Shown in pieces: positions 47,097 to 57,400 of a stretch of DNA of 64,000 nucleotides (position 1 is the first letter of the stretch; each line of letters opens with the position of its first letter). Source of the DNA: Leptospira sp. WS92.C1. GTDB taxonomy: Bacteria; Spirochaetota; Leptospiria; Leptospirales; Leptospiraceae. A program made the position numbers and the translations under genes. A model generated the notes under the pieces. It saw only the letters and a list, made by a program, of their open reading frames with translations, had not been told where the DNA came from and did not search any database. The DNA lies in NCBI RefSeq assembly GCF_040833975.1, contig NZ_CP162130.1, positions 3,646,001 through 3,710,000 on the forward strand. The letters run 5' to 3'.

Positions 47097-47206
47097 CGTC
47101 TCTCCAGGTCGGACTCTACGGCTATCTTTTACGAATTTTCGAAGGGCTTTTTATTTTGCACAAACTGCATTTTCCTGTCCCATTAACGAAAGGAAAGCAA
47201 ATTTCA

Positions 47207-47237
<31 letters not shown>

Positions 47238-47269
47238 CTTGTATAGTCGACTGGTTCCATGAATCTAAT

Positions 47270-48910
47270 ATGAAGCTTTCTAAAAAATACACCTTTCGAT
47301 ATAGAAAGACACTACTCGTTATACTAGACGGAGTCGGATATTCCTCTCGTGGTCCCGAATCGGGAAATGCGATCGCCGGAGCAAAACTTCCTTTTTTAAA
47401 CAAGGTTTGGAATCAATCCCCGACCTTACTCATCCAAGCGCATGGTAAAGCAGTGGGAATGCCCTCGGACGAAGATATGGGAAATTCGGAAGTGGGTCAT
47501 AATGTGCTGGGATCGGGTAGAATATTTGACCAAGGAGCTAAATTGGTTTCGAATTCGATCGCGAGCGGAGACATTTTTCAAAGGCAGGCCTGGAAAGAAA
47601 TAATCGCAAACGTAAATAAAAAAAATTCCACCTTACATTTGTTAGGTCTTTTTTCGGATGGAAACGTTCACGCACATATCAATCATACAAAAGCCTTAAT
47701 CTCTCAGGCGGTTTTCGAAAAGGTTTCAAAGATCAGACTTCATATCCTTTTAGATGGAAGAGATGTTTCGGAAAAATCCGCATTAGAATATTTGAATCCT
47801 TTTGAAGAATGGTTGAGTTCCCTCCGAAATGACGGGACAGATATCAAAATCGCTTCTGGTGGAGGAAGAATGACGATCACGATGGATCGATACGAGGCGG
47901 ATTGGTCGATGGTCGAAAGAGGTTGGGCGGTTCACGTAAAAGGAGAAGGCAGAAAATTCTCATCCGCCAAGGAAGCTATCGAAACCTTTCGTTCCGAAAA
48001 TCCGAAAGTGATCGATCAGTATCTTCCTTCCTTTGTCATTTCCGAAGATGGAAATCCAATAGGCAAAATCACGGACGGAGACTCTGTCGTATTTACGAAT
48101 TTTAGAGGAGATAGGGCAATCGAAATCTCTCTGGCTTTCACCGAAAAAAAATTTGATAAATTCGATCGAGGTGCACTGCCGGACATCATCTATGCAGGAA
48201 TTATGCAATATGACGGAGATTTAAAACTGCCCGAACGTTTTTTAGTCGCACCACCCGAGATCGACCGAACCCTAGGGGAATATATGGCAAATTCGGGCAT
48301 ATCCCAATATGCGTTATCCGAAACACAAAAATACGGGCACGTTACCTATTTTTGGAACGGGAATAAAAGCGGTTACTTTGATCAAAAAAGCGAAGAATAC
48401 CGCGAAATTTTATCCGATGTGATTCCATTTGATCAAAGTCCGGAAATGAAAGCGCTACTGATTACGGAAGCCCTTGAAAAAGCCCTCACGGAAAACAAAC
48501 AAGATTTTTACAGGGTAAATTATGCAAACGGAGATATGGTTGGACATACTGGAAATTATCCCGCTACCGTAAAAGCGATGGAATTCATGGACGGTTGTAT
48601 CGAGCGTCTTTGGAACGCTTGCGAAAAACAGAATATAGTTTTGATGATCACCGCGGATCACGGAAACGCGGATGAGATGTATCAACTGGATAAAAAAGGA
48701 AACGTAGAAAAGGATTCCAAAGGAAATCCCGTTCCCAAAACGAGTCACACTCTCAATGCGGTTCCATTCAGCGTTTTAGATCCGGAAAACAAACTCAGGC
48801 TGAATTCTAAAATAGAAAACCCGGGACTTGCAAACGTAGCGGCCACGATTCTTGATATCATGGGATACGAAACTCCGGAAGGATATCATTCTTCGTTGAT
48901 CGAAAACTAA
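47270..48910 (+). CDS. gpmI: 2,3-bisphosphoglycerate-independent phosphoglycerate mutase
   Basis: Manganese-dependent glycolytic mutase of the alkaline-phosphatase superfamily. Metal site D20 in [13 protein letters not shown], phosphoserine S73 in [35 protein letters not shown] and [10 protein letters not shown] are intact. The start at 47270 gives 546 aa with the family-typical N-terminus; an open frame 219 bp further upstream overlaps the divergent gene and is not family-like. It meets the convergent MFS gene through a shared hairpin. Confidence 0.94.
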   Translation: MKLSKKYTFRYRKTLLVILDGVGYSSRGPESGNAIAGAKLPFLNKVWNQSPTLLIQAHGKAVGMPSDEDMGNSEVGHNVLGSGRIFDQGAKLVSNSIASGDIFQRQAWKEIIANVNKKNSTLHLLGLFSDGNVHAHINHTKALISQAVFEKVSKIRLHILLDGRDVSEKSALEYLNPFEEWLSSLRNDGTDIKIASGGGRMTITMDRYEADWSMVERGWAVHVKGEGRKFSSAKEAIETFRSENPKVIDQYLPSFVISEDGNPIGKITDGDSVVFTNFRGDRAIEISLAFTEKKFDKFDRGALPDIIYAGIMQYDGDLKLPERFLVAPPEIDRTLGEYMANSGISQYALSETQKYGHVTYFWNGNKSGYFDQKSEEYREILSDVIPFDQSPEMKALLITEALEKALTENKQDFYRVNYANGDMVGHTGNYPATVKAMEFMDGCIERLWNACEKQNIVLMITADHGNADEMYQLDKKGNVEKDSKGNPVPKTSHTLNAVPFSVLDPENKLRLNSKIENPGLANVAATILDIMGYETPEGYHSSLIEN

Positions 48911-48916
48911 AGTGAA

Positions 48917-48936
48917 GCGCTCTTATTTTAGAGCGC
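48917..48936. terminator. hairpin between gpmI and the MFS gene
   Basis: GCGCTCT and AGAGCGC (7-bp stem) around TATTTT, overlapping the stop codon of the MFS gene and 7 bp after the gpmI stop. There is no T-run, so termination strength is uncertain. Confidence 0.5.
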
Positions 48937-50116
48937 GTAACTTAGAAAACGCAAAAGCAAAAAGGACCGAAAATACGATAATAAAACCTCCCGAAAATCC
49001 AAGAGACCAAGGTTGACCGTAAGCATCGGCCAGCTTTCCCGTTAGAAGACCGGAAAGTGCCGGAGTTGTCTGAAAGATAAGACTGTAAAAACTCATGACT
49101 TTTCCCCTGACTCCGTCCGGAGTAATGATCTGTAAGGTCGACGGAATCAGAGCTGTCAATAAACCCCCGAGAATTCCCACCGTAAGCAGTAGTAAAGAAG
49201 AAACAGCAGGAATCGTTATATTGGAGATTCCCAATACGGTAACTCCCGAAAGAAACGTTGCTACCAACATCATCCTTCCAATGTGAAACTTATGATGTAA
49301 AACTCTTGCTCCGATTCCTCCGATCAATAGCCCAATCCCGAGCATTCCCATATACAAGCCTCTTCCTTTTTCATCTAAGAAGAGTATGTTTTTTGCAAAT
49401 TGAGGCAATACTACTTGTAAAGGGCCTACCATAAATACCGCGAAAGCGGTCAAAACGAGAAGTTCAATGGACAGTGTTTCCGATTTTAAAAACGCAACAC
49501 CCCGTTTTAATCCGATCCAAATCGTTTCTTTTTCCGGAATGACGCTCTCGGGAATTTTTACAAAAGTTAAAAACAAATAGCCAAAGAAATAAATAGAGGC
49601 AATGGAAAAAAACAAAACGTTCCAGTCGTAATTCTGTTTGATCAAACCCACGACCATCGGAGCCAAACCAAATCCCATGATGATGAGAATATTCAACATC
49701 ATCGTTGCCTTTCCCGCATCTTTGGCCTCCACAAGATTTCCGAGAAGAGTCAATCGGCCGGGAATGATAAACGTCAACGAGAGCCCGTTGTAAATGGATA
49801 ATAAAATCAGAATATACCGAAAATCGTATGACATCCAACCAAAGCTGATCAAAGATCCCAGAATAATTCCTGAAATAATAAAGTTGGTTTGAAAAAGATA
49901 AAGTATTTTCAACCTTGAATATCGATCTAAAAACGCCCCCACAAAAAAGCTAAATAAAATCGTAGGGGATACGTTTGCAAAGAATATCGAACCCGCAAAG
50001 GTTTGGGACTTTGTGATATCCAATGAATAGATGATTAGGGAATAATTGAACATATTTCCCGCCAAGAGAGTGATCGCGGTATTGATATAAAAATGTATTA
50101 AACTTTTTTTAGACAA
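48923..50116 (-). CDS. major facilitator superfamily transporter
   Basis: A 397-aa permease with about 12 transmembrane helices, of the EntS/MFS_3-like exporter type. The loop between helices 2 and 3 reads GAFLDRYSRLKIL, the MFS motif A (G-x-x-x-D-R-x-x-R). The second half has PDGVRGKVMSFYSLIFQ and FSGGFIIVFSVLFAFAFSKL at the C-terminus. Substrate unknown. Convergent with gpmI; the partly duplicated hydrolase remnant lies just upstream. Confidence 0.86.
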   Translation of the reverse strand: MSKKSLIHFYINTAITLLAGNMFNYSLIIYSLDITKSQTFAGSIFFANVSPTILFSFFVGAFLDRYSRLKILYLFQTNFIISGIILGSLISFGWMSYDFRYILILLSIYNGLSLTFIIPGRLTLLGNLVEAKDAGKATMMLNILIIMGFGLAPMVVGLIKQNYDWNVLFFSIASIYFFGYLFLTFVKIPESVIPEKETIWIGLKRGVAFLKSETLSIELLVLTAFAVFMVGPLQVVLPQFAKNILFLDEKGRGLYMGMLGIGLLIGGIGARVLHHKFHIGRMMLVATFLSGVTVLGISNITIPAVSSLLLLTVGILGGLLTALIPSTLQIITPDGVRGKVMSFYSLIFQTTPALSGLLTGKLADAYGQPWSLGFSGGFIIVFSVLFAFAFSKLRALK

Positions 50117-50124
50117 GAAAGTGT

Positions 50125-50253
50125 TTCCTCATTTTTTGGCAGTGCCATTTGTTATTTTGTGATTGAGTCCTAAAACCCGATCTCCGATTTTTCCGATCAC
50201 GATATGGAAGCAAAAGGATCCCATCCAAATCAAATGGACTTTGATCCTCTTGC
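50125..50253 (-). pseudogene. remnant of an alpha/beta-hydrolase C-terminus
   Basis: Read on the minus strand, this ends VIGKIGDRVLGLNHK and a stop at about 50125. Over 50170-50205 it matches 31 of 36 bases with 51367-51402, the C-terminal codons (TGKIGDWVLEKAK) of the intact hydrolase gene 1.2 kb away in the same orientation. No start or upstream domain is present, so it is a decayed partial duplicate. It also forms part of a hairpin (50210-50253). Confidence 0.5.
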
Positions 50254-50329
50254 TATCGTTTGATTTACAAACCAAACTGCGAAAAAATTTTAGAACACAA
50301 GCCGGTAAATCAAACCTTCGATTTTAAAA

Positions 50330-50824
50330 TTAGGGTTCTTTACCACCCGCGCCGCGGCAATAAATTCTTACCCAATGAGCTTTCGCCTTATCTACAGACT
50401 CCGACAAACTCGGACCAGGAAAACAGCCAAAGTCAAACCCTTTATAATCGCCCAGATAGCTGGATTCACACTTGATCTGCCAAGATTTTACCGGATCGAT
50501 CGGGCTTGGAGCGCACTCTCGGGGAATTCCATTGTTTTCAGCGTAATAAGCAGTGCAACTAACAAAACAAGAAGGTGGCGGTGCATTCACGCCTGGTGGT
50601 TCCGAGTTCGAGATTCCCACTTTTTGATTTGTAGATTGTAAAGTCTGTCCATTCGCAGATTCTTTTTCTGTTGTCTGCCCTGGAACCGCTTCTTGCTGCA
50701 CTAAAGCTAGAGTCAGATTTGAGTTTGAATTTTTGTTTCCCTCTTCCCGATTTTCAAAACAACCCGTTAAGATACAAGTAAACACAACAACTAACGTTAT
50801 CATGCTTCGCTGAAATAGATTCAT
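50330..50824 (-). CDS. Cys-rich lipoprotein, function unknown
   Basis: A 164-aa putative lipoprotein. The start at 50824 is supported by AGGAGA with about 6 bases to the ATG and gives a signal peptide with lipobox CILTG-C (Cys 21). After a Gln/Asn-rich linker the C-terminal half carries six cysteines (SCFVSCTAYYAENN, RECAPSP, KCESS, FGCFPGP, YCRGAG), probably disulfide-bonded. An in-frame ATG further upstream (50920) would put the lipobox at an unusual distance. No family recognised; likely exported. Confidence 0.72.
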   Translation of the reverse strand: MNLFQRSMITLVVVFTCILTGCFENREEGNKNSNSNLTLALVQQEAVPGQTTEKESANGQTLQSTNQKVGISNSEPPGVNAPPPSCFVSCTAYYAENNGIPRECAPSPIDPVKSWQIKCESSYLGDYKGFDFGCFPGPSLSESVDKAKAHWVRIYCRGAGGKEP

Positions 50825-51318
50825 ATTTTCTCCTATTGAATTGAATGAATCAGTACCCATAACCCAGCTTGAGGTAAACAACAAAATGACACATTTGATT
50901 AAATTATGATTTGTACGCAAAACTTATCATGTAAATGACAACTTTTATTTTTAAAACATAAAACGATTGTGTAGAATTTTAGAATATTTCAGGACCAGAG
51001 ACAACTTTATATCCAAGGGAAATCTTCACAGACGATGAAAACAAACCACTTGCTTGTCTTTCACATAGAAAACATTTTCTCAAACTCATATATCGAGTTT
51101 TTCGTTCCGATTTTTAACACGGCCTTGTTTATTTTATCAAAAGAATACTGATTCGAAACTTTGAGCACACTTCGAACAACTAGTAAAACAAGAAGGTTCT
51201 GCAAAAGATAAGCGAAGTAAAATGGATTTTTTACTTGAAGAACTATGAATCTATGCTTAAGAAAAATTATCAAGAATCGGGATTCGTTTTAAAGAAAGCT
51301 ACTCACACAAGACTGATG

Positions 51319-51346
51319 ACCCTGCCAAAAGCTTTTTTGACAGGGT
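51319..51346 (-). terminator. hairpin after the hydrolase gene
   Basis: ACCCTG/CAGGGT arms with an inner AAAAGCTTTT, 7 bp after the hydrolase stop codon. It lacks a strong T-tract outside the stem. The remaining 50825-51318 contains no supported gene. Confidence 0.45.
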
Positions 51347-51352
51347 TACCTA

Positions 51353-52216
51353 TCATTTTGCTTTTTCTAAAACCCAATCTCCGATTTTTCCAGTAACGAC
51401 ATCTGCGTGTTTCAACCAACCCAAATGACCGATAAAATCAACCCCTTCCTTTTTTGGGTCTACATAAAATCTCGTAATATCCGCGGAACCTATTTTTTTT
51501 AGAATCGCTTCGACCGGATTTTTAGGAGCATAGGTATCGTCCGAAAAAGAAATAGACAACACAGGACAAGCAATCGATGCAAATGCACTTTCAAGACTTT
51601 TTCCTTCCGAATCTCTAAACATACCGGTGATTCCAACCCTTGACCAATCCTTCATCACACGTTTGGCATTACGCCCCATCACTTTCAGTCGATCTCCCGG
51701 AAAATGACCGACCAAAGAAGACACAATCCAGCTAAAACAATAGAACACGGCATACAAAAGAAAATAAGGGAATGGGAAGTGTTTAAAAAACGGAGTGCAG
51801 GTTGCGACTAAAATCAGTCCTTCCGTTTCTTGGGGAAACATTCCGCTATAGATCGAACTCAACTGTCCCCCGAGACTGTGTCCGATCAAAATCGGTTTTT
51901 TATTCGGATGTTTGGATCGGATCGCTTGAACGATCGCCGGCCAATCCTTATAAATCAGATCGCTATAACCGAAATCATTCTTCCGAGAAGGCAACGGTCC
52001 GCTATCACCGGAACCTCTTAAATCGACTACGTAAACTATATTTCCGGTCTGCGCCAATTGGATCGCAACCTTAACATAAAATTTTCCAGGGACTCCCATC
52101 GCCGGAAATAAAATTAAAGGACTCCTATCGTCGGAACCGTTCATAAGGAATGAATGAACCGCTAAACGTTGCGAATTCCCGCTCTCGACGAAAAATTTAT
52201 TTTTTTCCACTTTCAT
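51353..52216 (-). CDS. alpha/beta hydrolase
   Basis: Hydrolase of about 287 aa. The start at 52216 (MKVEKNKFFVESG) has GAGG about 10 bases upstream; a longer frame to 52417 would run into the divergent AraC gene and is not family-like. Nucleophile elbow GHSLGGQLS (Ser), oxyanion LFPAMGVPG, the acid in SFSDDTYAP and His in FIGHLGW form a plausible triad. It also has a hydrophobic cap region (FPYFLLYAVFYCFSWIVSSL). Substrate unknown. It is divergent from the membrane AraC regulator across about 70 bp, and a partial duplicate of its end lies at 50125-50253. Confidence 0.84.
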   Translation of the reverse strand: MKVEKNKFFVESGNSQRLAVHSFLMNGSDDRSPLILFPAMGVPGKFYVKVAIQLAQTGNIVYVVDLRGSGDSGPLPSRKNDFGYSDLIYKDWPAIVQAIRSKHPNKKPILIGHSLGGQLSSIYSGMFPQETEGLILVATCTPFFKHFPFPYFLLYAVFYCFSWIVSSLVGHFPGDRLKVMGRNAKRVMKDWSRVGITGMFRDSEGKSLESAFASIACPVLSISFSDDTYAPKNPVEAILKKIGSADITRFYVDPKKEGVDFIGHLGWLKHADVVTGKIGDWVLEKAK

Positions 52217-52289
52217 TTCTAAGAACCTCAGTTCGAGTATAACATATGATTCTAAGGTTCGTCGCCTCAGATCATGATTTGAGACCAGG

Positions 52290-53441
52290 ATGAACGACTT
52301 TTTAATATTCGGAATTTTTTTCGGAGGCTTTCTAGCGTTAGGCGCATCCGCCGGCCAACTTGTTACGGAAAACAAAGATCCTCGTAAATATCTTTTATCG
52401 GCGCTCATGTTTTGCACCGGAGTATGGCAAATTTATCTTGGAACACTTTATTACGGAGTTTTAGAAGGCAGAGGCGCCTTTTTTAAAATGTCCCATCTAC
52501 CTCTTGCGTTTTGTGTGGGTCCCTTTTTGTATCTTTTTTTAAGAGAGATCGTTGATCCAAAATTGCGATTCGAGAAAAAATCCTGGATTCATCTAATTCC
52601 GGCTCTAATCATTCTTTTATTTTTAATTCCTCTTCAATTTGAAGACCTTCCTACAAAGATACAATTGGAGTCTTTTTCTCACGATCTATTTCAGGATATA
52701 AAATCCTTTCCGAAGTTGATTCATAAAGACGGAGGTTTGAATCTTTATCTGTATGCGGTCGCATGGCTGATTCCTTTTCCAAAGATTTCGCTGATGACCT
52801 ACTCCGGAATGCTTATCTATTCCATTCTTAAATTTTGGAATCGAAAGGATTCGATATGGCTGAGAATGAGATTACCCGTTATGATTTGCCTATTTTTGAT
52901 TCTCATCGCTTCCTTTAACGCGTGGATCGATCATTTTTTGGCAGGAGAAACCTATCTTAAACTGGCAGGTTTTGTAGCCAGCGCATGCGTATTCGTCCTC
53001 TATCTATTGGATCGAAGATACTTTGAACCTTTGAGAATCAGAAATAAAACCAGAGAATACAAACATTCCAGAATCAAAAGTCTGGATAAACGTTCTCTAC
53101 GCGACGCGATACTGATTTTGATGGATACGGAAAAATTGTTTCTTACGGAGGATCTGAGCTTGCAAATGTTGTCTCACGAGCTTTCGGAGAACGGTTTCGA
53201 AATCAATCCTTCCCAACTGTCCGAGTTTATCAACGGGGAATTCGACAAAAACTACAATCAATTTTTAAACGAATATAGAATCGAAGAGGCGTGTATTATG
53301 CTGTTAGCAGAACCAAAACGATCGATTCTCTCGATAGCCTTAGCGGCCGGCTTTAATTCGAAGTCGACGTTCAATCGAGTTTTTAAACAAATCCGAAAGA
53401 TCACCCCCTTAGAACACAGAGAAACGAATCAGAGAACATAA
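52290..53441 (+). CDS. membrane-bound AraC family regulator
   Basis: A 383-aa regulator in which an N-terminal membrane domain with about seven hydrophobic helices (residues 1-245) is joined to a C-terminal AraC helix-turn-helix (about 270-375: TEDLSLQMLSHELSENGFEI, then RSILSIALAAGFNSKSTFNR, VFKQIRKITP). This architecture implies that a membrane or envelope signal acts directly on DNA binding. It is divergent from the alpha/beta hydrolase and possibly controls it. Confidence 0.86.
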   Translation: MNDFLIFGIFFGGFLALGASAGQLVTENKDPRKYLLSALMFCTGVWQIYLGTLYYGVLEGRGAFFKMSHLPLAFCVGPFLYLFLREIVDPKLRFEKKSWIHLIPALIILLFLIPLQFEDLPTKIQLESFSHDLFQDIKSFPKLIHKDGGLNLYLYAVAWLIPFPKISLMTYSGMLIYSILKFWNRKDSIWLRMRLPVMICLFLILIASFNAWIDHFLAGETYLKLAGFVASACVFVLYLLDRRYFEPLRIRNKTREYKHSRIKSLDKRSLRDAILILMDTEKLFLTEDLSLQMLSHELSENGFEINPSQLSEFINGEFDKNYNQFLNEYRIEEACIMLLAEPKRSILSIALAAGFNSKSTFNRVFKQIRKITPLEHRETNQRT

Positions 53442-53460
53442 ACGATTGAGTCGTTTTATT
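53441..53460 (+). terminator. short terminator after the AraC gene
   Basis: AACGA/TCGTT stem around TTGAG directly at the stop codon, followed by TTTATTTTTT. The stem is short. Confidence 0.45.
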
Positions 53461-53588
53461 TTTTCATTTGGCCGCAGATCTTCACCCAAAATTTCCATTT
53501 GAATCTCATACATTTCGATCATCTTGGACCATGGATTCAAAAGAAGGTGATCTACCTTTTCTTTTCGTGTAAGGTTCTGATCTTTATC

Positions 53589-54497
53589 TCAAGAACTTTT
53601 ATCTTTTCCTTCCACCCATTCTTCATCGTAGTTTTTCGTTTCAAACGTAATCCTGGATTTTAAATTTCGTTCGCCTTTATATTTCCGATCCTGCGGATGT
53701 TCTTCCCACCAAAGTTTCGCTCTTTCCGAAAACTTTTCCCTTCTTAAATCCATGTGCGGATGCGACTGAAAGTATTCGCCGATCAGTTTCGCTTTTTTTG
53801 TACCAAGCTCCGGAGAATATTCCTCCAGTCTTTGAAACGCCAAGCCAACTCCACCCGGATCATACGCAGTATTCAAAATGAGTTCGTATGCGTATTCGTC
53901 GGCTTCGTCTTCCTGGGTTTTATTATAAGAATGTCTGGTCATAAATTGAAACGCAAAGTCCACCAATTTTCCAAGAGTGTCCGTCCCGATCTTTTTTGCC
54001 AGAAGTTCGAAACGAATTCCGTCCATACAATGTGATTTTTCTATATGACCGATCTCATGTGCAAGAACCGAAGTCAACTCATGCTCGGACTTAAGGGTAT
54101 TTAACAGTCCTCTTGTTACAAAAATGACCCCACCCGGAAGCGCAAACGCATTTGGAGAACCTTCTTCCATGATATAAACAGTATAATTAAATGGTTTTTG
54201 TTTATACACGGTAAGATTTACGATCAATTGATTGAGATAATCGTAATCCTTATCACCCGGGTTGTTGAGTTCTGAAAACCTTTCTCTGATCGCATTCCCG
54301 TATTCCTTTTCATCCAAAGAATCGATCGACAATACCTTTGTAAGAGCGCGATTCATCGTACGAATCGGCTTTCCTAAAATTTGATAAAAGGGCGCTAACG
54401 TGGAAGATCGTTCTGTTTGAATCTGTTCCTTATACAAAAGAAACATCAATGAACTTCCAAAAATCAAAATTCCGATAAAAAAAATCAATCGTTTCAT
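53589..54497 (-). CDS. M48 family zinc metalloprotease
   Basis: Membrane-anchored peptidase of 302 aa with an N-terminal hydrophobic anchor (about 4-22). Zinc motif H147-E148-x-x-H151 (LAHEIGHIEKSHC) and the third ligand Glu in QEDEADEYAYELI are seen, as in HtpX/BepA/Oma1-like enzymes. The N-terminal part precedes a NAFALPGG motif common to BepA-type proteases, which suggests envelope protein quality control. The start (54497) directly abuts the stop of the DUF2339 gene upstream (54498), so the two are co-translated. Confidence 0.87.
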   Translation of the reverse strand: MKRLIFFIGILIFGSSLMFLLYKEQIQTERSSTLAPFYQILGKPIRTMNRALTKVLSIDSLDEKEYGNAIRERFSELNNPGDKDYDYLNQLIVNLTVYKQKPFNYTVYIMEEGSPNAFALPGGVIFVTRGLLNTLKSEHELTSVLAHEIGHIEKSHCMDGIRFELLAKKIGTDTLGKLVDFAFQFMTRHSYNKTQEDEADEYAYELILNTAYDPGGVGLAFQRLEEYSPELGTKKAKLIGEYFQSHPHMDLRREKFSERAKLWWEEHPQDRKYKGERNLKSRITFETKNYDEEWVEGKDKSS

Positions 54498-57400
54498 TTA
54501 AAACCGGTCCCGGTATTTATTATAAATCGTATTCATCAAAAGCAAAATGCTACCCACCCCCAAAAACACAACGGCTTTGAGAATCGTTCCAGAAGAGGAA
54601 AGATCGTGAAAAATCAACCTCCCCACACAGAACAAAAGCAATCCAAGAGAAATATTTCTAAACCAAGATTCTTTTAAAAATAATCCGAGTAGAAAAATCA
54701 AAAATGCAAGAGTCGCCCAAAGCAAAGTCAACACCGCGCTGGAAAAAGACCAATAAAGAAACAAAAAAATCCCTATAAAGAAAGGATAATATACAATCCT
54801 ATTTAAATAGACTCCGGTTTGATTGCTGATTCCCTTTAAAAATCCCAAACCTCTTGGAAAGGAAATTTCCTCTCTTCCGTAACCTCTGTATGCCCTATAA
54901 ACGAATAAAAATAAAAGAAGAATGGTAACAACACCCGGAATCCATTTTGCATGCATCCAATACATAACCGGATTGTCTTCGGTCGAAACGATAAAGGTAA
55001 GATAAAAACAAGATGAAAGATGAAATAAAATTCCATACCATCTAAATCTGGATAGGGTTTCTTTTTTTCGAATTCCGAGTTCCAATACCCCGAGAGCCGC
55101 CGCTGCAAATACAACGCTAATCCAGGAATCGCTTACGATAGAATAAGATACCAATCCTAAAAAGACAAGACAACCTTCCGATAACAAAGGGTGAACGGTT
55201 TTCCAAAAAGAAACGGTTTCCGTTTCTTGAATGTTCGAAGTTGCCCAATAAATCCAGACGGTAATTCCAAACAAGGCCGTCCATGTTGAAGCCGACAAAA
55301 ATTCAAAATACAAATAAGAAGATTGTAAATCCACATAAACGTAATGAATCGTAAACGCAATCAAACCGAACCAGGATGCTCGTTTTAAAAAGTCGGATAA
55401 AATCGCAGAAGACAAGGATCCGCTTTTTCTGTTAAACAAACGACCTAATTCTAAAAATAAAATGGATAAAAGCGCCCAAGACGGGCCGACGATCAAATTG
55501 GAAATCGGAGAAAGTATATCCTTTGTATAAACGTAAACGCTCGCTACAATTCCGAACACTCCTAAATATCCGGGCAAAAGGTTATAGAATTTTTGAAAGA
55601 GAAACAACGGCGCTTTCCAAAGTTTCGTCCAACCGATCAAAGAAGTTTCCAAACCTTGCAAACTCAATCTTGGAAATACAAAGAAAATCGAAACGAGTTG
55701 AATTAGAACAGATCCGATTTGAAAACTTCTTTCCTTCCAAGGAAATTCTACTTGAGAAACAAAGATAGCCGATTCCCCGCCCATAAAAATTTCAACGTTC
55801 GTTGCGATAAAGAAAAAATAAACATAGAGTGAAAATCGTTCGGTCTTGAGCGTCTTGCTTCTGGATAAAAAGAACAACAATAACGTAAAGATAGACATCA
55901 CAAAGGATAAAATTGTCTCCGGGGTTTCGGTATAGATTCCGATCAACACCATGAGAATCACGAGCTCCCAAAAAAGAGGTTGCGCCGATTTGAGCCAACC
56001 AAGTTCTGAAAATTCCTCCTCGGGAAAAAGAACCCAATAAAGAAATAAAAGGACCGCGAGTATTGAAATCCAGAATCGCACGGGAATTCCGAATAGAATC
56101 GAAAACGATTGAAATTCAACGCTGAAATGCCGGAACAAAAACAAACACGACAATACAAACGATAAGATATAAAACGAAGTAAATAGTTTTTGATTTCCGG
56201 AGGGATTCGCATTTTCCCTTTTACGGATCCATTTGCCGAGCTCCAGATATAAAAGGGAAAGAAGAATCGAAAACGAACCAAACAACAAGGTACTCTGCAA
56301 ATTCAAATAAAAGTATGCAGTAAAAACAAGATGTGTTGTAAAGCCAAAGACTCCCGGCCAATAGAGCGGTTTTTTATTTTTAAGAATATTACAATTCCCT
56401 AAATAAACTAAAAAAGGCAAAATCCACGGAAGTGATAAAATAAGGACCTGCTCCGGATTTTCATACGTTCCGTAACGGACGGATTCCCAAAGAGTAAAGG
56501 TCACCAAAGGAGCCAATATAAAAATGGAAGAGATCAACCTTCGCGAAGAAAGTTTTTCCCTAAAGACGAGCAATGCGCTTAATAAAACGGAGGGAATCCA
56601 AATTCCATACGTCTCGTTTGAAAAAAACAGATATAAGGAAAACAATCCTCCGCCTGCCAACAAACCCATCGCAGTGAGAAGCAACGAAATCAAAGAAAAT
56701 TTTTCCTGAGCAATCGGAAATTTTTTTTCCAAAATTCCGATAAAACCGATCAAAGCGAGAATCAATCCGCCGTAACCGATCTGAGTGACAAGCGCGCTCG
56801 GAATTACGATTCCAGGATTCGAAGATTGAAAAAATTCTTTGTAAGAAAAGAAAATCAAAATTCCAAAGACAATCATTGTAAGTGTGAGAGAAACTTTTTC
56901 TAGAAATCTGCTTTCCTCCCGAAAACAGATCCAGGAAAAAATCAAAATCTCAAGCGCCAAAATCGCAAGGATAGAAAGATTCCCCAAGCTCCAAAGATGC
57001 AAAGAAAAAACTCCGAGTACGATCAAGGATTGAGATACGAGCCGATCTGTATAAAAAAGCCAGGAAATCTCTTTTCGTTTTGCAGTATGAGAAAGAAACC
57101 AAACGATTCCCGCGGACAAAAATAGGACGAACGTACTCAGTCTCGATTGTTGAGAATAGTGGATCAAACTAATCCCCAAATAGGACCAGTTGAGAAGATG
57201 ACTGACCAGCGGGAACCATTCGAACTCTTTTTTTCGATACAATGTTTCCCTATAATGAACGAGCAACGCTCCACAAAACACGGTAAGAATGCATAAAATT
57301 GGAAAAATAATTTCAGTTCCCAAAGGTTTTATTTCGGAAAAAATATGACGATGCCAGTATAAATGCGCTGCGAAAAATCCGGTGCTGACGATAAGAAGAT

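Noticed and set aside
51061..51273. Open frame of 70 codons between the lipoprotein and hydrolase genes
   Set aside because: AT-rich, no ribosome-binding site, no recognisable protein features.
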